A stretch of DNA of 64,000 nt from Breznakibacter xylanolyticus (GTDB lineage: Bacteria; Bacteroidota; Bacteroidia; Bacteroidales; Marinilabiliaceae), in the NCBI RefSeq assembly GCF_003254275.1, contig NZ_QKZK01000001.1:230940-294939 (forward strand), in the 5' to 3' direction. A program made the position numbers and the translations under genes. Below are positions 53,480 to 61,746 of this stretch, piece after piece. Every line of letters starts with the position of its first letter. The first letter of the stretch is position 1. The notes beneath the pieces were generated by a model. The model did not search any database. It worked only from the letters and a program-made list of their open reading frames with translations, and was not told where the DNA came from.

Positions 53480-54577
53480 ATGAGAAAGTTTATTTTGGGT
53501 GCGGCGGCTTTGATGATGCTTGGCGCCTGTGCAGAGAAGGGCGTTAATATTTCGGGCAACATTCAGGGGCTTGCCGATACCAAGGCGGTGCTGAATGTGT
53601 TGGAATCGGGCACGCCCACACCCATTGATACCGTGGAGGTGAAAGGTGGAAAGTTTAAGTTTCATGTTGACTCGCTGGATGCCCAGTTGTTGATTGTGAT
53701 GTTTGAAGGCCAGCAAGCCCCTGTGGTGTTCTTTGGTAGTGAGGGAACCATTAATGTCAGCGGGTCGAAAGACAGCATTGATAAGGCAGAGATTAAAGGA
53801 ACTGAATTGACCGATTTGTTTGTAAAATTCAATAAAGAAATTCCCGGGTTAGAGCGTCAAAAAGCGCTTCAGAATGATTTTGTGCAGGCACAAATGACAC
53901 AGGATGCAGCCAAAATGGAATCGTTGCGTGCCGAAGCCATGGAGATTTCGCAGGGACAGGAGAAATACTTCAGTGAGTTTATGGAAGCCAACACCGGTAA
54001 TGCCATTGGTGCCTTGTTGTGCATGAGTTTTTCGGCATCTTATGATGTGGAAAAGTTAAAAGAAAAAATCACGGCTTTTGAAACCTCTTTGGGCGATCAC
54101 GTGTACGTGGGCGAGTTAAAGAAAATTCTTGACATGAAGGAAAAAGAAGCTGCTGCCATTGCCGCCTTGGAAGTGGGTAACGCAGCACCCGATTTTACGC
54201 TTAAAACCGCCGAAGGAACCGATGTTGCTCTTTCATCATTCAAAGGGAAAGTGGTTTTGGTGGATTTTTGGGCGTCATGGTGTCGTCCTTGTCGCGAAGA
54301 AAATCCGAACGTGGTAAAGGCTTACAGCAAGTTTAAGTCAAAGGGCTTTGATGTGTTGAGTGTTTCTACCGATCGTAATGAAGAGGAGTGGTTGAAGGCC
54401 GTGAAAGAAGATAAGCTCACCTGGACGCAAGTGCGTGATGACAGCGGAGCTGCGTCTATTCTTTATATGATTCGTGCCATTCCCTCAACATTTTTGCTCG
54501 ATAAGGAGGGGGTGATTGTTGCCCGTGACTTGCGTGGTGAAGAGTTGATGAACAAATTGGCCGAATTGCTGAAGTAA
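53480..54577 (+). CDS. TlpA-like thiol-disulfide lipoprotein with DUF4369
   Basis: 365 residues. Lipoprotein signal with Cys17 (LMMLGAC). N-terminal DUF4369 beta domain (about 22-110), helical linker, C-terminal thioredoxin-like AhpC/TSA fold with the active-site Cys268-Arg-Pro-Cys271 (WASWCRPCREENP). Expected as a periplasmic reductase or disulfide exchange protein facing the cell envelope, a type amplified in Bacteroidota. The protein partner is unknown. Terminator downstream. Confidence 0.93.
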   Translation: MRKFILGAAALMMLGACAEKGVNISGNIQGLADTKAVLNVLESGTPTPIDTVEVKGGKFKFHVDSLDAQLLIVMFEGQQAPVVFFGSEGTINVSGSKDSIDKAEIKGTELTDLFVKFNKEIPGLERQKALQNDFVQAQMTQDAAKMESLRAEAMEISQGQEKYFSEFMEANTGNAIGALLCMSFSASYDVEKLKEKITAFETSLGDHVYVGELKKILDMKEKEAAAIAALEVGNAAPDFTLKTAEGTDVALSSFKGKVVLVDFWASWCRPCREENPNVVKAYSKFKSKGFDVLSVSTDRNEEEWLKAVKEDKLTWTQVRDDSGAASILYMIRAIPSTFLLDKEGVIVARDLRGEELMNKLAELLK

Positions 54578-54599
54578 TTTTTTTTGACAATTGATATAG

Positions 54600-54633
54600 A
54601 TGCCCCGGGTTTAACATCCGGGGTTTTTTTTTT
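54600..54633 (+). terminator. Terminator of the thioredoxin-like gene
   Basis: CCCCGG (54603-54608) pairs with CCGGGG (54618-54623), then ten T. Confidence 0.88.
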
Positions 54634-54831
54634 GTCTGTTGCGAGCCGTGGATGGCTTTGTTGGAATGTCCATTTTTAGATGCCGATGTGGCGACGTTTA
54701 TTATTGAAATGAACCTCCCGGCAAACAAACCGTCGAAACGATTGTTATTTACATGAATCTGATGATGTGAGGGTGATGGAAAATCATTCTCGATCCTTGG
54801 GCTATTGATGTGTTATTAAAAAAATAATGAT

Positions 54832-56223
54832 ATGAATTTTGATCTGGTGGTTGTCGGAAGCGGGCCTGGTGGTTATGTGGCTGCCATACGCGCCTCACAA
54901 CTGGGAATGAAAGTGGGTGTGATTGAAAAAGCCGAGCTGGGCGGCGTGTGTCTCAACTGGGGATGCATTCCCACCAAGTCGCTCCTCAAAAGTGCGTCGG
55001 TGTTTGAGTATTTGACCCATGCAGCCGATTATGGTATTGAGGTGAGCGGGAGTGTGAAGCCCGATTTTGCTGCCATGGTGAAACGCAGTCGCGATGTGGC
55101 CGATGGCATGAGCAAGGGCATTCAGTTTTTGTTTAAGAAAAACAAAATCGACATTGTGTCCGGCTTTGGTAAACTGCTCCGCAAGGGAGTGGTGGAAGTG
55201 ACCCGGGCCGACGGCAGCAAAGCAGAGGTGACCGCTAAACACATCGTGCTGGCCACCGGGGCACGCAGTCGCGAGTTGCCCAACCTGCCTCAGGATGGCA
55301 AGCGCATCATTGGATACCGCCAGGCCATGACCCTCGACAAGCAGCCCCAAACGATGGTGGTGGTGGGTTCCGGTGCCATTGGCAGTGAGTTTGCTTATTT
55401 CTACAACGCCATTGGCACCAAAGTGACTCTGGTGGAGTATCTCGATAATATTGTTCCTTTGGAGGATGACGAGGTATCGAAACAGTTGGCGCGTTCCTTT
55501 AAAAAGGTGGGTATTGATGTGCACACCTCAACCGAGGTGACCGCAGTGGATGCTTCGGGTGATAAATTGAAGGTGACGCTGAAGAGTAAAAGTGGCGAGC
55601 AGCAGATTGAGGCCGATGTGGTGCTGTCGGCGGTGGGCATTACGCCTAACCTCGAGGGCATCGGCCTTGAAGCGGTGGGCGTTGCCGTTGATAAAGGGCG
55701 AGTGAAAGTCGATGAGTTTTACCGCACCAGCGTGGATGGCGTTTACGCCATTGGCGACATTGTGGCCGGACAGGCTCTGGCGCATGTGGCATCTGCCGAA
55801 GGCATAATTTGTGTTGAGAAAATTGCCGGCCTCAAGCCCGAGCCCCTCAATTACGGCAACATACCGGGATGTACCTACACCACGCCCGAAGTGGCCTCGG
55901 TAGGCATGACCGAAAAAGTCGCCAAAGAAAAGGGCTACGACATTAAAGTGGGCAAATTTCCGTTCACGGCGTCTGGCAAAGCCAGTGCGGCAGGGCAAAA
56001 AGATGGTTTTGTGAAGCTGATTTTTGATGCCAAATATGGCGAACTGCTCGGCGCTCACCTCATAGGCGCCAATGTGACCGAGATGATCGCCGAACTGGTC
56101 ACCGCCCGCAAGCTCGAGACTACAGGTCACGAGCTCATCAAGGCCGTACATCCGCACCCCACCATGAGCGAAGCCATTATGGAAGCTGCCGCAGCGGCCT
56201 ATGGCGAGGTGATTCATATTTGA
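54832..56223 (+). CDS. lpdA: Dihydrolipoyl dehydrogenase
   Basis: 463 residues. E3 subunit of 2-oxoacid dehydrogenase complexes (or glycine cleavage); oxidises dihydrolipoamide with FAD and NAD+. FAD motif VVGSGPGGYVAAIRASQLG; redox cysteines Cys40 and Cys45 in GGVCLNWGCIPTKS; NAD-binding VVVGSGAIGSEFAYFYNAIG; C-terminal His-Glu in HPHPTMSEAIMEA. No partner lipoyl or E1/E2 genes are nearby. Its codon use is more GC-rich than that of the AT-rich genes following it. Terminator downstream. Confidence 0.95.
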   Translation: MNFDLVVVGSGPGGYVAAIRASQLGMKVGVIEKAELGGVCLNWGCIPTKSLLKSASVFEYLTHAADYGIEVSGSVKPDFAAMVKRSRDVADGMSKGIQFLFKKNKIDIVSGFGKLLRKGVVEVTRADGSKAEVTAKHIVLATGARSRELPNLPQDGKRIIGYRQAMTLDKQPQTMVVVGSGAIGSEFAYFYNAIGTKVTLVEYLDNIVPLEDDEVSKQLARSFKKVGIDVHTSTEVTAVDASGDKLKVTLKSKSGEQQIEADVVLSAVGITPNLEGIGLEAVGVAVDKGRVKVDEFYRTSVDGVYAIGDIVAGQALAHVASAEGIICVEKIAGLKPEPLNYGNIPGCTYTTPEVASVGMTEKVAKEKGYDIKVGKFPFTASGKASAAGQKDGFVKLIFDAKYGELLGAHLIGANVTEMIAELVTARKLETTGHELIKAVHPHPTMSEAIMEAAAAAYGEVIHI

Positions 56224-56280
56224 CGTTTTTCCGTGTTTTTCAGATAGATTTTTGCCGATTCAGTTTAGTGTTTGACAATG

Positions 56281-56313
56281 AAAAAGGAAGGTCCCTTGTG
56301 GCCTTCCTTTTTT
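56281..56313 (+). terminator. Terminator of lpdA
   Basis: AAAAGGAAGG (56282-56291) pairs with CCTTCCTTTT, T run. Nearly identical to the hairpin at 61660-61690. Confidence 0.88.
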
Positions 56314-56649
56314 GTTGTTGTGTTGTGAGTATTGTTGCTTTTGTGTATGATGTAGTTATGATGGTTGTGTTTTATTAATAAAGACAGTGTTCTGATTTTT
56401 GTGTTGTATTAGTCAGTTAATCAGAGTATATAGGTCTGGTTATTTTTTTTTTTTGAGAAATTTATTTTTCATGTTGAATATTTAATTTATAATTGCAATG
56501 TAAATGATAATATTGTTGTCAACACAGGTGAAGTAAAGTAGCTTGTTGTTGCGGGGATAAAAAAAAGCCCCCTCCTCGTTACCGAATCAGGGGCTGAAAT
56601 AGAATTTAATAATAATCGGGAGTTGCAGCTCCCAATGAACTGTAAAATT
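56314..56649. other. AT-rich intergenic region with an isolated hairpin
   Basis: No gene seen. AGCCCC at about 56568 pairs with GGGGCT at about 56591, and on the minus strand the hairpin is followed by a T run, so it would terminate leftward transcription; yet no minus-strand gene lies upstream of it within several kilobases. It may be a remnant of a deleted gene. Confidence 0.5.
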
Positions 56650-57561
56650 ATGAGATTTTTTTCGAAATTGAGTTTGATGTCACTGTTTTTAGTAGCACTT
56701 TCTTGGCAGAAAGAAAGTGATAAAAATACAATTGATTCTAGCATGTCGGAAATACCTGAATCAGTTGCAAAAATTGAGATTGTTGACGGAATGTTGTCTT
56801 TCCCCAATGATTCAATGATGTATGATGGTATTATTGCGCTTTCATCAATGAGCTCAGATGTGCGAGCAGAATGGGAAGTAGATAATAATTTTGAATCTAT
56901 GCAAACTCTTTGCGATCGTATCACAAGCGAACTTGAGCAGGTTGAAGATGAAGAGGGGTTTTATGAAGTTCGAAGTGTTTATGATGATTTCGTTTTTTTT
57001 TGGGAACCGAATACCAACGATCAGGCTTTTTATGTGCCATTGGATAAAATGTTTTATTCTCAGGTTGTTGATATTAATGGTGATGTAAAAGTGGGAAATG
57101 AAATCCGGAGTTATAAGTCTGATTCGTTGATGAATCGAATATAATCAATGGATTGTGGGTTGAAATCATATGGAGATGATTTAGATTATTGTAAAAAGTT
57201 TCGGTCTAAGGATCGACAATTGATATGCTTGCTAGAGGAGTTGGAACATCGAAATTTTGTGCATTTATACGTTTCCTCACAGAAGCACTCTTGGTGGAGA
57301 GGATGGATTAATAATTCATCTTTAAAAAGAGTGAAGAATACAGGAAGAAATGCGGTTTATTTTGCAAGTAGTCGGAACTATGGAGAAAATTATTATAACG
57401 ATGAAGTATTGCCAGAAAGATACACGGGGGGAGATGTAGAGTATTTGCATAAATATTTTGTGCGTGAACAAGGTAAAGCATATTCATTTTTAGTTTTTGG
57501 AAATAGTTTTGTTGAGAGTGAAGCTTGTACTTTGTCTCTTGCGCCAATTTGGAATTATTAA
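56650..57561 (+). pseudogene. Probable broken lipoprotein gene (in-frame stop and altered lipobox)
   Basis: Two consecutive open frames are in the same reading frame: 56650-57144 (164 residues) and 57148-57561 (137 residues), separated by a single TAA at 57142-57144 and one Ser codon. The first begins with a lipoprotein-like leader (MRFFSKLSLMSLFLVALSW) but has Trp19 (TGG) where a lipobox cysteine (TGC/TGT) would be expected before QKES. The second lacks a signal peptide and ends with IWNY. No family was recognised with confidence; the first half may belong to a DUF4848-like group. The simplest reading is one secreted protein of about 303 residues interrupted by one nonsense codon. Two separate real genes remain possible. 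Confidence 0.55.
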
Positions 57562-57633
57562 ATAAATATCTGTGAGGTGCTATGATTTAGCACCTCATGT
57601 TTTTATGTGTAGATTATTATTAACGATAGTTGT

Positions 57634-58239
57634 ATGGTTAAATATATTTGGATTGTTCTTGTTTTGCTATGTCAGGTTGGTTTAGCTCAGGATACGAATG
57701 GCCTGGAGGGAGGTGTTAATTATAGTTGGTATGATCATGTCCGTGACGATGAAAGTCAGACGGCGGATTTTGGATATTTTATCGGGTATAAATACGAATG
57801 GCATATTTGGTCAAGGTGGCAGTTGTCAGCTGGTGCCCGGTTGTCGTTGCCTAATGTTTCCCGAAAAATATTACACCACGATTGTAGTCAATCGATCGTT
57901 TATGGATCAATTCCATTGACCGTGTCGTATGGCATGATGAAGCGTTGGGGGCCTGTCGTCGGTTATTCGTTTAGTTATTTGTTAGATAAAGAAACCAGTA
58001 CTGTGAATCACATAGATCATTCGGGTTTGATAGGGATGTATTATGATTTTAATTTTTTTAAAGCTTCCCTTTGTTATCAGCATAGTTTTAATACTGAGAG
58101 GTATGATGATACTTCTGTTTGGGGGAGCGATGGCGAAGTTATTCAGGAATACAGATATCCTCATCAGCGATATAAGCTTAGAAGTATTCAGTTTAGCTTA
58201 TATATTCCCTTAAATAAGCGTGTTGGAGATGGTAGATAA
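57634..58239 (+). CDS. Hypothetical outer-membrane beta-barrel protein
   Basis: 201 residues. Signal peptide (about 1-18, cleaved near VGLAQ). The rest has repeated amphipathic strands rich in Tyr and Trp (GYFIGYKYEWHIWSRW, SIVYGSIPLTVSYGMM, LRSIQFSLYIPL) typical of an outer-membrane barrel. No family assigned. AT-rich codon use, like the adjacent broken gene. No obvious operon partner; followed by 197 bases without a gene. Confidence 0.75.
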   Translation: MVKYIWIVLVLLCQVGLAQDTNGLEGGVNYSWYDHVRDDESQTADFGYFIGYKYEWHIWSRWQLSAGARLSLPNVSRKILHHDCSQSIVYGSIPLTVSYGMMKRWGPVVGYSFSYLLDKETSTVNHIDHSGLIGMYYDFNFFKASLCYQHSFNTERYDDTSVWGSDGEVIQEYRYPHQRYKLRSIQFSLYIPLNKRVGDGR

Positions 58240-58436
58240 TGTCAGTGCGTGGTTGTAATTATCTTTAAATAGTCGCTTGCAAGGTTCGATTATCATTTTT
58301 TTTTCTGCGGTTTGATTTGTGTGCTGTGCTGTTTACATGAGCTGATATTGATGGCGTAATATTCGATGATTTTATCAATTAGTCATTAACGGATTTATTT
58401 ACCTGTATTCTTTTGAATTGAAAAATTAAACGATTG

Positions 58437-59327
58437 ATGAAGGGGTTGTTTTTTAGATGGTTAAATGCCTGTCTATTTGTGGGAGTATTGCCTAGTGCTT
58501 GTGAGAGTGCTTATAATGGTGATTTTCCGGAGGGGCAGAAGTTGCCTGTTGTTCATTCCTTACTGGCTGCTGACAGCACTTTTAAACTTGGGTTAAGTTG
58601 GCCTGTTTCATCGTCCAGTACCAATGATTTTCCTGTGATTGATGACGCCAGGGTTGTATTGTGGGAGGATTCTGTTTTATTGGGTCTTGCCACATCTTTG
58701 GGGGATGGGCAGTATTCTCTCGATTCAGTTCTGAAGGCGGGGAGTCGTTATCGGGTGGATGTGAGTATTCCATCCTTAGGGACAATTACTGCAAATACGA
58801 TCATTCCGTTTGATCCGGCAGTTGAGTTAAATTATGAAAAGATTAAAGGAGACTTTGGCGGGATTGATAACTATCAGCTTCAGTTGGGGCGCCCGGATTT
58901 ACATGCTTCCGGGATTTGGTTGTTTGTCACTGAGCGCAATGTTGATGAATCGCTCAATGAACAACCCATGATGTTATATAGCAATAGTGCGTTGTGTGAT
59001 AATTTCAATAGGTCGTTAAATTTTGATGCGCAAGGAGGGTATTCGTTTTCTTATGATTATTTCATTCGCCTTTCTACATCTCTTTTGGTGTTCGATGTGA
59101 ATCGCATTGATTTGGCATCATGGGTGAGTATGAAGAAATCGCAGTTTGCAGTTGTGACTGCATCTTGCGATTACGACCAGTATTTTCGTGCGGCTTTTTT
59201 GCAAAAATATTGGTCCCCGTCTTCTGATTTGCCTTTTACCTATCAGCCAATTACAATATATTCTAATGTGAATGGGGGGTATGGAATTTTTGCCGGTTAC
59301 AATGTGGCGGCTTATCATTTTAATTAA
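58437..59327 (+). CDS. DUF4249 family lipoprotein
   Basis: 296 residues from ATG 58437 (a TTG one codon earlier is unlikely). Lipoprotein signal with Cys22 (LPSACES). The region VVHSLLAADSTFKLGLSWPV, VVLWEDSVLLG, YRVDVSIPSLGTITANTIIP is characteristic of DUF4249, a family normally encoded beside a TonB-dependent receptor with a carboxypeptidase-like N-domain. It is therefore probably a surface-exposed partner of the following transporter. Its ligand is unknown. 40 bases upstream of that gene on the same strand. Confidence 0.85.
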   Translation: MKGLFFRWLNACLFVGVLPSACESAYNGDFPEGQKLPVVHSLLAADSTFKLGLSWPVSSSSTNDFPVIDDARVVLWEDSVLLGLATSLGDGQYSLDSVLKAGSRYRVDVSIPSLGTITANTIIPFDPAVELNYEKIKGDFGGIDNYQLQLGRPDLHASGIWLFVTERNVDESLNEQPMMLYSNSALCDNFNRSLNFDAQGGYSFSYDYFIRLSTSLLVFDVNRIDLASWVSMKKSQFAVVTASCDYDQYFRAAFLQKYWSPSSDLPFTYQPITIYSNVNGGYGIFAGYNVAAYHFN

Positions 59328-59367
59328 TTGTTGCTAAAAGATTATTCCAATTGAGATTTTATGTGAT

Positions 59368-61656
59368 ATGATAAGTTCGGCTCGTGTTGTTGCTGTTTTA
59401 TTGTTGCTGTTATTCGTTCATCAGAATTTTAAATCACAGGTGAAAGTCAGTGGTTTTGTTCGTGACGCCACATCCGGAGAAATTTTGCCCGGAACAAGTG
59501 TTTATGTCAATGGGGGGGAGGTGGGAACTTCTGCCAATGCTCATGGTTTTTTTTCGATGAATCTCCCATTCGGGAAATATAAATTGGGTGCATCTTTTGT
59601 TGGTTATGCGCTGAGTTGTGATTCGATTTATTTATTGCAGGATACGGTTTTAGTGCTGCGTTTATATCCCGGAGTGGTGATGGATGAAGCGGTTGTTGTC
59701 GCTCGTCAAAGATCGGGGTTGTTGAGCCGGACTAAAGCCGGTTATTTACAATTGTTGGGTGTTGATTTTTCACGGGCAGGCGTTTTATTAGGTGAGCCTG
59801 ATTTGATGAAAGTTTTACAGACATTACCCGGTATTGCCGCAGGCAAAGAAGGGAGTAGTGAAATTTATGTTCGAGGAGGAGGCGCTGACCAAAATCTTTT
59901 GTTACTTGACGGGGCTCCTGTTTATAATTTAAATCATGCATTTGGAATGTTGTCGCTGTTTAATAGTGACGCCATACAGCAAGTGACGGTTCAAAAAGGT
60001 GGCATTGAAGCGCAATATGGCGGCCGTTTGTCTTCGGTTGTAGATGTGATGGTGCGTGAGGGGAACGATACAAAGCACAATGGCAGTTTTACAATGAGTC
60101 CTTTGGGGGGATCTTTATTGGTGGAAGGGCCAATTACTCGTGAAAAATGTTCTTTTTTATTATCGGCACGTCGTTCGTGGGCTGATTTGGTGTTGGCGGG
60201 TGCCACCTTTCCGGGGATTTCTTTTTATGATGTCAATGCAAAATTCAATTATAAGTTTGCTAATCACAATCAGTTGTTTTTGAGTTTATACATTGGTGGT
60301 GATAAGTTTTATGTGAACTCCGATTCAGAAGGTAAGAAAAGTAATTTCTCCTTCGGTTGGGGGAATCATTTGGCCTCTGTTCGCTGGAATCACTTGGTGG
60401 CACCATCTGTTTTTGGGCGATTTCAACTGCATGCCAGTTCGTATTACGACAATGAAAAATTCTCCAGTCAATCCGGGGGCGTTGATAATAGTGCTTCCCG
60501 TTTTTCTCGTTTTGATGAGTTGGGGATGCGTTATCATCTCGATCTTCATTTAATCAGTCACCATCTAATCTCATGTGGCATTGAACCTCAGTTTCGTTTT
60601 TTTCAGCCCGCTGAGATTGAACAGCGTTTGGGAGGCCAGGATGCCGTTCAGTCGTCCGGACATATCTCATTAATGCAAGTGGCAGGGTATGTCGATCATC
60701 AATGGCACGTGGGTGCATGGCAATTTAATCCCGGTGTCAGGTTACAGTATTCCGGGGCGTCTGCTTTTACGCATTGGGGGGTTGAACCTCGAATGTCATT
60801 GTCCTATTTGGCAACTTCATTTTTGTCGATAAAAGCATCGGCAATGATGACGAATCAGCCGTTGCATGCCATCCGGAAAAGCACCATGGGATGGCCCGGT
60901 TATTTCTTTGTTCCTTCAACCGAACGGCTAAAACCTCAGCAAGCCTGGCAGATGTCTGTTGGTGCGCTTTATCAACCGGTATCTGCCATCCGCATCGATG
61001 TGGATTGTTGGGTCAAAAAGATGGATAATTTAGTGGCTGCTTACGATGTGCCGGCATCTGCTTTTGCTTCGGCCGATTGGGAAAAAATGGTGGTGCAGGG
61101 GAGGGGTAAAGCTGTTGGACTGGATTTGCTTGTTGATTATTCGGGGCGGGTTTTCACTTCTCGTTTTTCGTATACTTTATCGAAAGCGATGTCTGCATTT
61201 GATGTCTACTATCATGGTGACTGGTTCAGTTTTGATTACGATCGTCGTCACGACTTAACGCTTTCATCGTCGGTTCAATTGGTTAAGAATGAGAGGGTGA
61301 GTCGTGACGTTTCTACGTCGTTTACATTTCGGTCGGGTGCTCCATTTATGCTGCCATCTTCTCAGATACAGGGCGCTTATCCTTTTGTGGGTGAAAAGGC
61401 ATACGATTATGATTTGTCGCGTTTAGATCAGTATGATGGCCCTAATAACATGCGGATGCCTGATTATCATCGGCTGGATGTTTCTTACCAAACAACGCTG
61501 TATAAAAAGAGGGGATCTCGATCCTGGACATTAGGTGTTTATAATGTGTACAATCAGCAGAACCCATATCTGGTTTATAATGATGGCAAAAACGGATACA
61601 AGCAGATGACTTTATTTCCGTTGATGCCCTATGTGTTATTTAAACGGGTGTTTTAA
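59368..61656 (+). CDS. TonB-dependent receptor with CarboxypepD_reg-like domain
   Basis: 762 residues. Signal peptide (about 1-22). Carboxypeptidase-regulatory-like domain (about 25-105, KVSGFVRDATSGEILPGTSV), plug domain (about 125-235, with PGIAAGKEGSSEIYVRGGGA and LLLLDGAPVYNLNHAFGM), then a 22-strand-type barrel to a C-terminus ending MPYVLFKRVF with a final Phe. It should import a ligand across the outer membrane using TonB. With DUF4249 upstream it forms a small uptake locus. No SusD-like protein is present, so this is not a classical polysaccharide locus. A terminator follows. Confidence 0.92.
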   Translation: MISSARVVAVLLLLLFVHQNFKSQVKVSGFVRDATSGEILPGTSVYVNGGEVGTSANAHGFFSMNLPFGKYKLGASFVGYALSCDSIYLLQDTVLVLRLYPGVVMDEAVVVARQRSGLLSRTKAGYLQLLGVDFSRAGVLLGEPDLMKVLQTLPGIAAGKEGSSEIYVRGGGADQNLLLLDGAPVYNLNHAFGMLSLFNSDAIQQVTVQKGGIEAQYGGRLSSVVDVMVREGNDTKHNGSFTMSPLGGSLLVEGPITREKCSFLLSARRSWADLVLAGATFPGISFYDVNAKFNYKFANHNQLFLSLYIGGDKFYVNSDSEGKKSNFSFGWGNHLASVRWNHLVAPSVFGRFQLHASSYYDNEKFSSQSGGVDNSASRFSRFDELGMRYHLDLHLISHHLISCGIEPQFRFFQPAEIEQRLGGQDAVQSSGHISLMQVAGYVDHQWHVGAWQFNPGVRLQYSGASAFTHWGVEPRMSLSYLATSFLSIKASAMMTNQPLHAIRKSTMGWPGYFFVPSTERLKPQQAWQMSVGALYQPVSAIRIDVDCWVKKMDNLVAAYDVPASAFASADWEKMVVQGRGKAVGLDLLVDYSGRVFTSRFSYTLSKAMSAFDVYYHGDWFSFDYDRRHDLTLSSSVQLVKNERVSRDVSTSFTFRSGAPFMLPSSQIQGAYPFVGEKAYDYDLSRLDQYDGPNNMRMPDYHRLDVSYQTTLYKKRGSRSWTLGVYNVYNQQNPYLVYNDGKNGYKQMTLFPLMPYVLFKRVF

Positions 61657-61659
61657 TGT

Positions 61660-61690
61660 AAAAGGAAGGTCCTTGTGGCCTTCCTTTTTT
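61660..61690 (+). terminator. Terminator of the TonB-dependent receptor gene
   Basis: AAAAGGAAGG pairs with CCTTCCTTTT (61660-61690) around a short GTGG-containing loop, followed by T run. Almost identical to the lpdA terminator. Confidence 0.87.
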
Positions 61691-61698
61691 GCTATACA

Positions 61699-61727
61699 CC
61701 TTACAGGTTTTAAAAAAACCTGTAAGG
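61699..61727. repeat. 12-bp perfect inverted repeat
   Basis: CCTTACAGGTTT (61699-61710) and AAACCTGTAAGG (61716-61727), loop TAAAA. It lies between the TonB-receptor terminator and the end of the nucleoside kinase gene; on the minus strand T residues follow, so it may terminate the kinase transcript. The sequence resembles a common dispersed Bacteroidota intergenic palindrome. Confidence 0.7.
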
Positions 61728-61746
61728 TTTGGAGTAGTACACTTTA

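Noticed and set aside
57142-57144. Stop readthrough or selenocysteine-type recoding in the broken lipoprotein
   Set aside because: The codon is TAA, which is not used for selenocysteine, and no downstream recoding structure was recognised; a nonsense change or sequence error is simpler.
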